Assembly (NCBI GenBank): GCA_963691655.1
Contig: OY829326.1
Location: forward strand, 78,361,235-78,425,234
From: Toxonevra muliebris
Lineage: Eukaryota > Arthropoda > Insecta > Diptera > Pallopteridae
Direction of reading: 5' to 3'
DNA length: 64,000 bases
Part shown: one piece after another, positions 13,506 to 25,395 of the stretch
How the letters are laid out: each line of letters opens with the position of its first letter
How positions within the stretch are numbered: the stretch's first letter is position 1
Translations under genes and position numbers: made by a program
Notes under the pieces: model-generated
Seen by the model: the letters and a program-made list of their open reading frames with translations, nothing else
Told to the model about the DNA's origin: nothing
Database searches by the model: none

Positions 13506-13860
13506 GATTAGAGAAGTGGGCGTGGTACCTCTCATACAAAGCTGAATTTTCATCTCAGGAAACAATTCCGTACGGTACTAAGATATGCTACGAAAGTATT
13601 TGTATGTAGTATTTGTATATGGCATTCTGTGGGAAAAATATGATGGGCTTAGAAAAGGGGGCGTGGTGCCTTCCATATAAATCATATGCTTATTTGAGTA
13701 TATCTCTGGAACTATGAACAATATAGTACTGAAATTTCGTACAACGGCGTTGTTTGACAATGCCATACTATAGAATAGATTTTTGTGGAATTAGAAAGGA
13801 GGATGTGACACCTCAATATTCATTATGAGATATCTCACGAAGCATTTCCTTTAGAGGACA
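13506..13860 (+). repeat. Imperfect tandem repeat, unit about 141 bp, 2.5 copies
   Basis: The motif (G)GxxTTAGAxAAGxGGGCGTGGT followed by xCCTxxCATAxAAA recurs at about 13507, 13647 and 13790. Spacing is 140-142 bp, and the third copy is degraded (GGAGGATGTGACACCTCAAT). GGGCGTGG arrays of this kind occur as dispersed repeats in flies. Confidence 0.75.
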
Positions 13861-14797
13861 CTGAACAACAAAATTTAAAAATTATTACTGCAGCACTAAA
13901 CGGTGACCGCTAACCAATAATAATCTTAGAAATATTTGTGAAAAAAGATACGTTAAAATCAACATTACGTCGTCGAGTTCAATGGTTTTACTTAAAGTTT
14001 CCAATTGTATATTGGGCTGCCATCCTACTATGAATAATATACTATAAAAGAAGAACATTGCGTTATCTACCAAGAAGTAATTTTTATCATTCGAGAAGTG
14101 TCTAGAATTTCAATATGAATGAAACCGTGAAATTTAAATTACTAAATGGTTTATCATCTACACGAAAAAAATTAGACTATCTCTTCCTAAAAGTGAACTT
14201 TGGTTCCCATACATAATACGATTTAAGAGGTTTTTTAAAAACAATTCAGTTCATGGCACGCTGGGGTTGAAATATTTTTTGAATTTCGTAAAATAAACTA
14301 AGGTTTATTCTTAAAAGGCGGTAAAAATAATTTATTTGTGAGTTTTGAGGAGCCTTATGTATATATGAACAGAAATACTCCGTTGTTACAAATTTACTGT
14401 AATATTGAAAAAGAAAAAAACTAAATAATTTCAATTCATATTTCCTTGTTTTTGAAATCATGCTTTAACTATTTTTATCATCAAATATAAAAATTGTAAT
14501 TTCAAAAAAATTTCACAAGTATTTATATAAGGAAATAAATACACACCCATATACATAAATATATCTCAAAATTAACATACGAAATATAGCCAGAAAGAGA
14601 AAATTTCTAAGGAAATTTTTATGAAATAGGAAAACAAAAATTTTTAAATACTAGTTATATTACAGCAAATACAAATAAAAAACGAAATAAAAATAAACAT
14701 GTAAAAATTCCAAATAGTTCTGACTGTATGAGTTCATACTTATGAGTGTGTTTGTTTGTGTGTGCGAGAACCTTCTTGCATTTAAATGTATATATAT

Positions 14798-15197
14798 CCC
14801 AGTAGAATAAGTGAAGATTATACAGGACTAATTTCAGACCAAATTATCATAATTAGCTACTATCAAAATCACAATCAATGGAAGATAAAGGCTCCCTTTA
14901 GTCCGCTATTGATCACAATTACTTTTCATATAAAGCTAAAACAATAAATGATGAGCTTTGATAGCTAATAGGGAGTAGTTTATCAATAGAAACGTTGTTG
15001 AAGTAAGTCCCAGCCGTAATATTTTTTTAATTCAGCTTAAAGTTTTTCAAATAGAAATGCCTATGAAAAAGAGACCTCAATTATTTTGTTATTTCAATTC
15101 GTATTCAGGCATGAGTATAATGAATTTAACTCCAAATTAATTTTAGTCCTGAATTTGAGGTATGAGCTGAAGAGATCTTAGTCATTTTTCTACTGGG
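14798..15197. mobile_element. MITE of 400 bp with CCCAGTAGAA ends
   Basis: CCCAGTAGAATAA at 14798 and the complement of CCCAGTAGAAAAA at 15185-15197 are near-perfect inverted termini. Both flanks show TAT/TATA, consistent with a 2-3 bp target duplication. No open frame. Superfamily unassigned. Confidence 0.7.
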
Positions 15198-15710
15198 TAT
15201 GTGAATGTATATATGAATGTTTATGTGAGTTTACTTACAATTATGTCTCAAGTACATACACTCATCATAATATTTGCTTCTTATGCAGAAGAAAAATAAG
15301 AATAAAAAAAAAAAATTGCAACTCTGCAATAATTATAAATGTTGCATAAGAACATCAGCAGCAGCAAATAGTAGCACAGTAACAACAGCAACAAAAAACA
15401 GCAAAATCATGAAAAACAAAAATAAAAATAAAAACTGAAATATGTAGAAGCAGAAACTGCAATAACAACAACAACAAACAAACAAGTAACAGCAACTTGA
15501 AATTATTTTCGTATCATAAGAAGTGGATGAAGAAGAAACGGAAGAAGGCGGAAGTACATATGTTTCGCTACCTAAGTCTACACACACATACACACACACT
15601 TTCGTACACATATTTATGCATTTACATGTGTATGTGTTGGTATTTATTGTCATAATTATACAAACGAAAAGAGAAAAAATTTAAAACAAGAGTAGCAAAG
15701 GAGTGAGAAA

Positions 15711-15731
15711 AATACATACATACATACATAC
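15711..15731. repeat. (ATAC)n microsatellite
   Basis: Five ATAC units. Smaller CATACATA tracts occur at 15925-15945, 21800-21845 and 28720-28740. Confidence 0.85.
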
Positions 15732-16424
15732 CCAACGTTGATGCGTAATTGTGCTTTTAGGATATGTTGCTATTGCTGCTGTTGTTGTTTACAATTTTTT
15801 TCTTTTTTTTGGTTTTTGTTTTTATCCATTCTAGCAGTAAATCATGATTAAAACTTTTCTTCACACTTACACAAAACACACAAACATATACTGTATGCAC
15901 ACTAATGCATATCCAAATACAAACACATACATACATACATATGCATGTGCGTAAGTGCTAAAATATGTTTATGAATTCATACGAATTGTACTTGCATGTG
16001 TATGTAAAAACACACATTTGCATTTCGCCTTGTGTTTTCGTTTAATTAAAAGTCATGTTGCATATTTTTAGGAGTGATGCAAGAAATTTGAATATACTTT
16101 GCATGATTGAACATGTGGTAATAGGGGGAGGTAGAGGTGGAGAAATGAATGAGAAAGAAAAGATTAATTTAGGCCAAAATGCAAATAATTGTAAGTTTGT
16201 AGTTTACATAAATACATATAATCATTCTGTAAAAGTAAAAGTTTTTTTCAATTCAAATTTAAAAAAAAATTATGTAATAAAATTTCTTAATATTTTGTTA
16301 ATAAGCCTGCAAAAATAAAAATCAAATGATTTTACCATATATAAATTATTAAAATGCCAATAAGCAAATTTACTTAGCATATGTTTAGGAGCAACATAAA
16401 ATTGAAGCCATTTTGGCCAAAATT

Positions 16425-16640
16425 ACTTCTCTTCCTGAAGGGGCGAAGACGAAAATCCGGTGAGAGATATACCCCGGGGTATAATGAGGTTATGAATTAA
16501 ACGCTTCGCGCAGCTGGTGAATGGCGATGACGAAAATATTCCGCCATTGCGGAAGTTGTTCCGGTAACCCCAATCACTGAAGACGTTGATCAGTAACATA
16601 ATAAATACTTTTTTGTACGCGACACACCTTTCTCTTGGAA
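16425..16640. other. GC-richer unexplained segment
   Basis: Sequence around GAAGGGGCGAAGACGAAAAT and TACCCCGGGGTA (palindrome, about 16470-16481) and a CGCGCAGCTG block. No open frame and no identified repeat. Possibly a relic of a retroelement. Confidence 0.3.
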
Positions 16641-18582
16641 ACAGGAGAGAGACGGTTTTATGAAATAAGTCCTAAAACTCTCAAACTTACTTAATTACTT
16701 TAGAGTTATTTTATTTTATTTCGGAACTTCTTAGCATATTTCTTATTTATTGAACAGGTTGCTACAGACTAATGTGCAAATAAAATTATTTCTAAACTCA
16801 AATCGCGCGATTTCTTTCATTATTTCGTTTTTATTTCTGTTTGGTATTATTTCATTAGGATTTATTTCACTGAAAATTTACACATTTCATAGAGCCAGAC
16901 AAAGATCTGAAGAGCTGAAATTGCCATGAAAAAAAAAGTTTTTCAATTTTGGCATGTAAATCCGATATAAAATTTTTGTCTCTTTCACTCGTGCATGAAT
17001 ATAAGACCTAGGACTTTGAATGGATGCCAAAGAGCTGAAACCTAACACACAATGGGATATTATGCCTAATAATCATACATCTATTTCAAAATGTGAGCAT
17101 TATTCTTATTCATTTTCCTAATACATTACTCTTAAGCCAAAAAACCACATTTCAAAAAGCAATATCCACAAAAACTAAAAACAAAATTGCGACAAAGCAA
17201 AATAGTCGCAGACACATATTTATGCCATCAATATGAGACAAAAGGGAATTTTCATTTTTTTTAAGGGCTTTTGTTTTTCGTTGTTTCTCACCTTCTACAC
17301 TCATTCACACACAAGCATTCTCGAAACATGCTCTGAGGACGGTTTTTCGTAAATGATATGTAAAAAGCAACAACATCTTTCACACTCACTCACTTTTCTT
17401 TATATAAATACAAGTATGCAGAAAATACGAGCATGTATGTGTGTGTCAGAGCCGCATTGAGGTATTTTAGCTTGAGGTATATGAATAAAACATACAATCA
17501 TGGAGATAAGTATAGTTTCAGTCACAAAAGTGAAACATATTGCAGATTTTTATAATTTCGAATTTACTTTATTTTTTACAAATTTTTCTGCAATAAATAT
17601 GAAAATAATAAAACAAAAATTGTTTAAATTTATTAATTTAAAAAAGTCAAATAGGAAAAATATACATATATATATTCAACTCCCGCTAAAGCAATGATTT
17701 TTACAACGATGAATGCAATGCTTTGCATCCTCGACATAAACCATACATAACAGTTATGCCATCTTTTAGCTAAAGCCGTCCTTCATATTTATAAACCTAC
17801 TATGTAATTAGAGTTGCTGTCAAACTATAAATACTTTAATAGAGTGATCTAGTGCCTGTCAAACTTTCACACTAGCCCGAAAGTATGCTGTGTTATAATT
17901 ATGTGTTTTATATGTAAATAAATAAAATCAAATAATATTTTGTATTATATTTATATGTATATTTTAGATATTTCATATTGCATTGTCATCCAGTTATGAA
18001 TTATGTTTAAAGTTTCAAGTCTCTAGCTTATCGGAAGTTAGTTTAAAATCGATTGTAAAATTCCACCCGAACAGACAGACACCATTGAAAGTGAGTTGAT
18101 ATAAACGTAGTAAAATAAAATTTAAAGGTTCCAATAACTACAGTAAGTTTCAGAAAGAGGCTATTACAAATTTAGAAAAATGAGTGACCGTCCGAATTAT
18201 TTTATATTCACTTCTCTTTGGGGTTGAGTTTATAAAATTCCTTAGCCCGAATGTTGACATTTTCTGTTACATTATTTTTATTTCGGCACTCAGCTAATTC
18301 AGTTGATTTATTTCATGTCTTACTATTATAATTAAGCAAGTTAAGACTGCGTTTAATTTTGCTTTCAATGAGAAATAAATTTTTTAATCCATCTAAATTT
18401 GGCTGCGGTATAGCCTAGTCAACAAAGTAGCTAGTGGCAGAATTCGCGTGGAAAATTTCGTTAAATCAAACGTGACCAAGAAGAAATTGAAGAGTATGGT
18501 ATCAAAATATTCCAAAATTTTTGATAAGTCAATGGGATGTATTGACGTGACGGAATAAAGGACAGACCACTAGTACGGGAAA

Positions 18583-18800
18583 TTGCTGCGCCTCACTTCC
18601 CTAAAACACGGCGTGTTCCATTTCACACTACGGCCGAGCCTGGAAGAGGTAACTGATCAAATCCGTAACCGACACACACCGCCACAGCAGCGCAATAACA
18701 ACATTAACGAAGGCAGCAACATCATAAACTACGAAATCGCAAGCCGTCGTCGAAAAAACGTCAACAAACTCTATACTATTCTTTCTATTTATATATTTTG
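18583..18800 (+). other. GC-richer island with open frame and splice-like signals
   Basis: Stands out from the AT-rich surroundings. A frame from 18583 (MLRLTSLKHGVFHF...) stays open for 96 codons, with CAACAACA-type codons. GAAGAG|GTAACT near 18645 resembles a donor, and TATATATTTTGCAG at 18790-18803 an acceptor. No homology recognised. Could be an untranslated exon, an old retrocopy or regulatory sequence. Confidence 0.25.
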
Positions 18801-20232
18801 CAGGTACATAATTCATAGTTTGATTTTTGTTTATCGAATTAGTTTATATGAATTCAAAATATTTTGTGCATAATATTGGAAGTGAAGAAATCAATTGACT
18901 GGAAAAGAACTTTGGGATTGAACATGCTCATTATCATTTATTATTTCTCTTGTCGAATTAATGAAATACATATATAAATTTACTTTACAACATTTTAACT
19001 TATACAGATTGTTGAAATGAGAGAACTATTACAAAGATCACTGATGAGGAACCGTAGCGGATCCAGAAACGATCATCTGATCTGCTAGTTCTATGACGTT
19101 TTGGTATTCTTCTGCCATTATTGTTCTTTTAAAGCCTATTAATTTGAAATAATTAATCTAAAATATGAACAGCCAAATTTGGAAGAAATTTGTAAAAAAA
19201 ATTTTCGAAATTAAAATAAGCATACAAATGTATTACGCTACATTTTCTCCTTATTTTGTATTGTTGTCGAGTTTTCTCCAATTTTTTGTAAAAACCTGGG
19301 ATTTTTTTTCTCAGGAGAAGATTGTTGGCAATCTAATAGCTTCTTACTAAGTTTTTTTATGGTAAGAGTGACCGTGATTTTCCTCCCTTGATTGCTTCAC
19401 GAGCTTAATAACTATAAATTTGTCGTGCATTGGAACGCTTCGTAGACCTAAATTCTTACGTTTATAAAAAAGTCACGCTGTGATAATGATCCATTTGTTT
19501 TACAACGATAATAAGAGAGGTAGTGACGCAATGAACCAGATTTTAGTCACACTACTAAAAGACGCAATCTATTTGATATTTGTGCCTTCGTGACATATAA
19601 ACTGCAAATAAAGTATAAAAATATATTAATAAACCTCTTGGAATGACTGACGCTTAGCTCTGGAATTTGCGTTATATATTACTAAGCAAACGACTTTTAA
19701 GGCCATTGCCGTATATTCTTTATTTAGTTGTTTAAAATATTGTTAGTCTGTAAGCATACATTGTGAACTTTAAATACAAATAAAGAACTATTCTATTCTT
19801 CTATTCTATATTACTAAACGATCTGAAAATACCCAAATTGTTAAATATTTTTCAACTAGAACGGCCCTGAAGGCCTTTTTTGACCCCCCAAAATATCCAT
19901 AACAATTGGCTCTGTCCGTCCATGATGCCGCTGCCAAGTCTCAATGTTTCCCAAATTCAAACATCACTACTCACTACGCCGATCATAGTCAGCTTCTCGT
20001 ATGCTATTAAATTTATTTTATTTTTATAAATTTTACAAACTATTATAAAAATTCCATTTTATTGTAATTTACACTAAAAACACGCACGTGCCAAATATTT
20101 ATTTCGGCGCTTATTACAAGTGGAACTTTTTTTCTATACATATAATTTTCGACGCACTCGATTTTGCGGTCCAAGGTAAATAAATGCCTCACTTTCACTA
20201 CGGCACTGGTGTGTGTGTATGTGTATGTACTC

Positions 20233-21649
20233 TAGTATCCGACCGAAGGTGATTTTTTGGCCGAAGCCAAAGCAGAACTTCGGCCATTCATCTAACCTTC
20301 GGCCGATGACGAAGCGGAAGACCGAAGGATTTTTAAAATATAAAAAATAAAAATCTGAAAGTAAATTTTTTTCTACCTATGTATTTACAAACATATACAG
20401 ATACTCCAAATATAAGGCTGACCAGTAACACTAAATAACTGTTCACTGTCGAAGCAGCTGACAAATATTACTTATTTCAAGAATTATTTAAAAATTTGTC
20501 TACGTCAAAATATAAAGTTACATCGACTATATATTTGTAGAACCACTGCCGTTCAACGAAACCTGTGTCAAAAAAAAGTTTGCCGATGGCTGCCTTGATC
20601 CTGCTTATCTAAAGTCGAAGATTGAATCACCGTATTAATCGATAGACCTGTAGCCGGAACCAGAATTAACTCTCTAGTTCCCAAATTCTTGATTGATTTA
20701 AAAAAAATTGGGATTGATAAATTTTAATGTAAAAAGCATAAATTTGTTCTCAAAACCCTAAAAAATTTAATGGGCGTGGTTTTATGAGGCCGAATAAGTT
20801 GAATGCCTAAAAGTATTTGTTGTTGAATAAAATTTTACCAATTTTTTTTTAAATAACTAAATATTTTGTATAAAAAAATTTAAGTTCCTAGCTACTCACA
20901 GCTTGTTTTTTTATCTGGCTAGTATGACAGGAAGTATTTTATTCATTGAAGCTACGATGAAAATTTAAGCGCAATCAGTTCATTGGTTTTTGAGATATCG
21001 TGGGTGCCATTTCGAAAAATGCTGTTTTGAGAAAAACTAGTTTCAAAGTTCACATATGCATGACTGCTGTACCAGGGCCTGCCAAGTTCTACATCTGTAA
21101 CCGTGAATTTCAAAGATTCTATTTGCACATATATTCTAGAGTATTTTTATAAAAAAAAAAAAAATTTCGGTTTTTTGACCTCCTTGAAAGGAAAAAAAAG
21201 TCAAGCGCCAGTAATGGAAAATGTCGGATTCTCTAACATTTCACGCTTCTTTTCAATACGCTTCAAGTCTTCCTTAAAAAGTAAAAAAGTTTGGTTTGCT
21301 TCTGCTGCCTGCTCCAGCAGGTTCGTTAAAAAATCACTGATAACTGTTTGTACGGTTGTAAATCTGTGGGTTACTTCAAAAGTAAAAATGGAACAAGCAA
21401 ACGGAGAAAATATAACACAGAAATTGTAATGTAAATACTTTATATAAGCACTTCACATTTATTTATTTGTATCAATTTTTACTGCCGATCTATAGTAAAA
21501 ATTATTATAAAATAAAATGCTTATAATCTTCAGCTTTGGCAAAATACTTCGGCCAAAACTTCGGCCATTTTTTGCCGAAGCCGAGGGTGCAATTTTTGGC
21601 CGAATAGCTGAAGAACCGAAGCCGAAGCCAAATATTCGGTCGGACACTA
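20233..21649 (-). mobile_element. hAT element, non-autonomous (1417 bp)
   Basis: Perfect 8-bp target duplication ATGTACTC at 20225-20232 and 21650-21657. Terminal repeats TAGTATCCGACCGAA (20233-20247) and the complement of TAGTGTCCGACCGAA (21635-21649), 14 of 15 matching and agreeing with the hAT TAGNG start. Both ends carry clusters of CTTCGGCC/GGCCGAAG motifs, typical subterminal transposase sites. On the minus strand near 21200-21330 the weak trace SDIFHYWRL may be a remnant of the hAT dimerisation domain. The centre contains a partial piggyBac-like MITE (20670-20945). Confidence 0.93.
20670..20945 (-). repeat. Partial piggyBac-like MITE inside the hAT element
   Basis: Inverted, diverged copy of the 56032-56479 element. 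It starts after TTAA (20666-20669) with CTCTCTAGTTCCCAAATTC. It follows that element through TTGATTGATTTA and CCTAGCTACTCACAGCT to GACAGGAAGTATTTT. The distal part and second terminus are not recognisable. Confidence 0.75.
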
Positions 21650-21657
21650 ATGTACTC

Positions 21658-22660
21658 CTCCCCTTAAACTCATAACGTCTGAGTAGAGACACAAAATAAA
21701 ACCAAAAACAGAAAGATTACATACTTTGTTGCTTTTATGCTGGCAGCAAAATATACATGCAAAAAGAATAGAAGGAGACGAGTACAAGTATGTTCATTTA
21801 CATACATACATATAAAAAATACGCACACACGTACATACATATGCATACAAGCATACGCTTAACACGTAAACAGTACAAATAAAGATACAAGCGGGCACAC
21901 CTTGAGGGAGCGTTCAGTGGAGCGATGTATGTATCGACGTAGTAGTTGACGCGACAATTGCCATCAACAATATTAGAATGATATTTCTGTTGTTGTTGTT
22001 GCTATTGCTATTGCTACTACCAGCAGTAGATGTTTTTTGGTTGCAATCATCGCTTGCGTGGTTTTTTGTTTTTGGTTTTTCCTTTGTCTTTCATTTCACC
22101 ATTTCATCCATTCAACTGCGTCGTGTCTTAACTTTTCTTTCCTCTCGCCTCTCCTCGTCTCAAATGAATGGAGTGTCTGTGCTTTAACGCCTAAAAGCAT
22201 TTAACTGTATAACAATAATAATAGGGGAAAACATTCTTTAATGCTGCTCCTGCTACTACTTCTGATGCTATACTATGTAAATTTTCCCTTGTTTTCTTTC
22301 TTTTATTTATGTGCGAGTATTTATGTGTGTGTGTGTGTTTGAGTTTCTTGCTTCCTTCTACTAGAGTTGGATGCTTGGCTGGCTGGTTGACTGTTGGAGT
22401 GTTACTTTGATTTCATCAAAAAGTGCGTCTGGTGGAAATAATGAAAATGTTTACTTTTTGAAATTGTGACAAATTAAATAAAAATTTCAATAAATTACAA
22501 ATAAAGTGCATGGATAGTAATTTTTCAAATGGGATTTAAATATAATTACATACTCGCACATAAATACATATAATTAAAGATAAAATATTTTTATGTGTTT
22601 TTGGAGGCATCTAGTATAAACTTCCTATATTTTAGATATTCAGTATTTATGATTTAGAAA
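21658..22660. other. No gene seen: microsatellite-rich
   Basis: ACAT and GTT/GCT runs. A frame at 21978-22187 imitating a signal peptide (poly-Leu) is an artefact of TTG repeats. Confidence 0.55.
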
Positions 22661-22669
22661 ATATTAGAA

Positions 22670-22835
22670 AACATGGAAAAAGACAGGGTTTCCATATAAA
22701 AATTACTGTGGAAGCTAACGAGGAAGAACAAGAAACTATAACTCATCTTCAATGCCAATGCCCAGCTCTGTTTTACATACTTAAGAAGCTTCTACCCAGC
22801 TTTGATTTCGATGACCTAGTTCACTGATATTGATA
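22670..22835 (+). pseudogene. Non-LTR retrotransposon tail fragment
   Basis: Frames around 22715-22830 read EEEQETITHLQCQCPALFYI then, after a shift, DIDIKNLLQFLKITQYF. The Cys-rich EEExxxTxxHxxCxCPAL pattern followed by LLxFLKxTxxF is the usual end of jockey/R1-type polyproteins. Only about 55 codons survive. Confidence 0.55.
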
Positions 22836-23199
22836 TTAAAAACTTACTTCAATTCCTAAAAATCACTCAATATTTCAAATAGGCTGAAGTTAAGGGGTAG
22901 GAACTGTGCTCCTTTTCACCTGTTATCAGACATATCTTATCTGTTAAATAATAGATCTTTTATTAGTATTTGAAATACTTTAAATTACAATAAATTTTGA
23001 AATGTTGATGTTACAGTACATATTAATACAAATTTTTTATAAATTCAATACATTTTCTTTTATATCTGTTTATATTCCGTTCATTTTTAGTATCTTCTGT
23101 AAGCATGTTATACAATTGAAGTCCTTTGTAGAAAAATGAGTTTTGAGCTGATGTAGTATTTTGAAATTTTAGAAAACTTTTCACTTCCATCTTTTGGAA

Positions 23200-23490
23200 A
23201 GTATTTGGAGGGGACCTACAATTTAATGCCGAGTCCGAACGACGGAATTATGAAAAGCTGTGATTGATTTTTTTTTTCTTTTTTCTCAGTTTTTCTCTTT
23301 TTTTGATTTTTCTTAATTTTTGTAATACTTTTTTTTCGGAGTTTTCTCTTGTTCTTGAGAGATTCACCATTGCCCTGAGTTGGTAGCTGTTCGGATATGA
23401 AATATTTTATTAGATAAGAGTTTTGAACAACAAAACTGGCTGAGGAAGCCAACGTACTAAGCCACTGAGCTACAGCGACCTCAGGTCCTA
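23200..23490 (-). repeat. tRNA-derived SINE, family 2, copy 2
   Basis: On the minus strand: GGTCGCTGTAGCTCAGTGGC with the A box TAGCTCAGTGG (complement of 23462-23472), then a worn B box TTGTTCAAAACTC. An A-rich insert follows, then CGTCGTTCGGACTCGGCATT and TGTAGGTCCCCTCCAAATAC. It shares head and TTCGGxxTCGGC tail with the 23976 copy, 0.5 kb away in the opposite orientation. Confidence 0.8.
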
Positions 23491-23975
23491 GTTTAGGAGG
23501 CTATAACTTAGGTCAGGCCGCAAGGAGGTGATTTGGGTCAATCATTTCTGGAAAATTTATCGCAAAATGCAATTTTAATAACCTTAAAACTTGTGTCATA
23601 AGGGTAATATTTTTTCTGTGGTTCTAATGCATGCAACCTTTTGATTTTGTAACCCAGACATGCCCAATGACTTATATGTAGTACATTACATGAATATATT
23701 TTCATTTAATCGAAATCAAACCTTTCTGTAGAGTACTAAATGCATAAAGGTCATTGAGCATATTAACTTTCTTACAGTTATCGAAAAGGTTGCATACTTT
23801 CAGGATCAAAAAAGTAATTCTAATCAGAAAAGTGCAAAATTATTGGGCAGACTAAAAGTAGGTATGCTGTATATTTTTAATTACTTGAAAGTAATTAAAG
23901 GGACAAGGGAAAATAAGAAATATTTAAAAAAGTTGCAGATGCCTATTATTTTTTAGCCCTTATAAATATGTCTTT

Positions 23976-24260
23976 GATCGCCGTAGCTTAGTGTTTAGTG
24001 TGTTGGACTGCTACGCAGAGGTGTCCGGGTTCAAATCTCAGTACACGCAAATATCAAGGATAGAAAATATAAATTTTTCTACATGGTACCACTTCTTAAC
24101 TTGCAATAGCAAACCTTCAAGAACAAAAAATTGCCTATGAAAAACTTTTCACTTCGCCGTTCGGATTCGGCATAAAACTTTATTCCATTCGTATATCAAT
24201 ATAACTTACACAACATGAATGGACCAGAAAAGCTCGATCTAGGCCTTCCGTGCGTTGTTG
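23976..24260 (+). repeat. tRNA-derived SINE, family 2, copy 1
   Basis: The head looks like a tRNA: A box TAGCTTAGTGT (23984-23994) and B box GGTTCAAATC (24028-24037), ending AGTACACGCA in place of an acceptor stem. The body ends with CGCCGTTCGGATTCGGCATA (24152-24171) and a tail containing AGAAAAGCTCGATCTAGGCC. I recall TTCGGAxTCGGC...GGAGCTCGGCC as a very common interspersed repeat in tephritid flies. A real tRNA is excluded because the 3' half does not pair with the 5' end. Confidence 0.82.
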
Positions 24261-24402
24261 TGCTATAATATTTCTCAAAAATAACAATTTTCGTAACCAA
24301 AATTTTTTTTTTTGGTTCTAATAGATTTTTGACGCTGGAACAAAATATGACGCTTCTGAGGAATACCAAAAAAATTCCTTTTAGTTCCGGAATTTTTTTT
24401 GA

Positions 24403-24530
24403 TTGTGATATTGGTTGTGGGAAACCAAAAAAATTTTTTAGTTGTGATAATTTTTATGGGTAACTAAAATGATATTTTGGTTGCGATATGGGTTATGGGT
24501 GACCAAAATATAATTTTGGTTGTAGTAATT
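24403..24530 (+). repeat. 39-bp minisatellite, about 3.3 copies
   Basis: Units start at 24403, 24442, 24481 and 24520, exactly 39 bp apart, each opening TTGTGATA or TTGCGATA. They contain ATGGGTAACTAAAA / GTGGGAAACCAAAA / ATGGGTGACCAAAA and close in TTTTGG. A more decayed unit may precede. It is AT-rich and lies just upstream of the long-TIR Tc1 element. Confidence 0.88.
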
Positions 24531-24634
24531 AATTGTTTGTGTGAATTAATTTTGCCCAAAGATTAAGAAAATTTAAATATTTCACACAACGATAGAGCTA
24601 AATCTTTAAAAATTGCAAAATCGTCTGTGACATA

Positions 24635-25342
24635 CAGTGCCGGTCATATCATTTGCAACCAAAATCAGTTGCACTTTAAATGACTTCTTAATCTCACTAA
24701 AATAATTTTTATCAAAAATCTTTTTTATTCAAAACAGAGTGTATTTATTGCCATTTAAAATTAAAAGTTCAAAATTATATTGCAAACAAATAAATAAAAA
24801 AGTAATATTACATTGAAGTGTGAATTGAAGAGGTCAAAACATTTGCAACTAGAAAAAGTTAATGTGAAAACTGAAGAAAATTCGAAAAAGTTTTCAAAAA
24901 TTTATCGCAAATTCATTATTAGTTGGATGTCTACGTGGCATTGGCTCTATTAAATGTTTTGTCTGATTGATTCTAACTCACTTCTATGCTTTTGAACATC
25001 CTCATACAGATTCTCCAGCTTTTTAAACGTTTCGTGCCAATTTTTCGCTTCACGCTAATAATGAATATGCGGCAAAGTTTTGAAAACTTTTTCGATTTTT
25101 CTTAAATTTTCACATTAACTTTTTCTAGTTGCAAATGTTTTGGCCTCTTTAATTCAGACTTTAATTTAATATTACGTCTTTCTGTTTTTATTTGCAACAT
25201 AATTTTGAACTTTTAATTTTAAATGGCAATAAATACACTTTGTTTTGAATAAAAAAAATTTATGATAAAAATTATTTTAGTGAGCTTAAGAAGTCATTTA
25301 AAGTGCAAGTGATTTTGGTTGCAAATGATATGACCGGCACTG
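24635..25342. mobile_element. Tc1-type element made of 288-bp inverted repeats
   Basis: Left arm 24635-24922 and right arm 25055-25342 are inverted copies of equal length, with occasional mismatches and compensating gaps. Termini are CAGTGCCGGTCATATCATTT... and its complement, flanked by TA (24633-24634 and 25343-25344). CAGTG ends and a TA duplication fit the Tc1 group, in which several families have long repeats. The 132-bp centre, read on the minus strand, contains WHETFKKLENLYEDVQKHRSE, which loosely resembles the Tc1 transposase C-terminus (LxxLYESMxxRCxEVI); this last point is uncertain. Confidence 0.9.
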
Positions 25343-25395
25343 TATGTTCTCAAAAAGTAAAATGAGACTTTATCTATTGAAATAAAAAAAGGACA

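Larger units (their letters stand above)
15198..20224. other. No gene seen: microsatellites and two islands
   Basis: CAA/CAG-rich 15350-15520, ACAT tracts 15.7-15.95 kb, islands at 16.4 and 18.6 kb. AATAAAGAACTATTCTATTC at about 19780-19799, followed by further TTCTATT copies, resembles a non-LTR 3' tail, but no coding match upstream supports it. Confidence 0.5.

Noticed and set aside
13506..13860. CRISPR-like array
   Set aside because: Units are about 141 bp and diverged throughout, with no short identical repeats and variable spacers; the genome is eukaryotic.
15333..15653. 106-codon minus-strand frame rich in Cys, Phe and Ser
   Set aside because: It comes from CAA/CAG and ACAC repeats read in reverse.
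16371..16745. Solo LTR suggested by CTTAGCATAT at both ends
   Set aside because: The shared word is short, no TG...CA ends or 4-6 bp duplication are present, and no LTR features lie between.
21978..22187. Small secreted or membrane protein with poly-Leu signal peptide
   Set aside because: The Leu run is a TTG/CTA microsatellite and the rest shows no coding character.
23976..24045. tRNA gene
   Set aside because: A and B boxes are present, but no acceptor stem pairs and the sequence continues into a SINE body with a second copy nearby.
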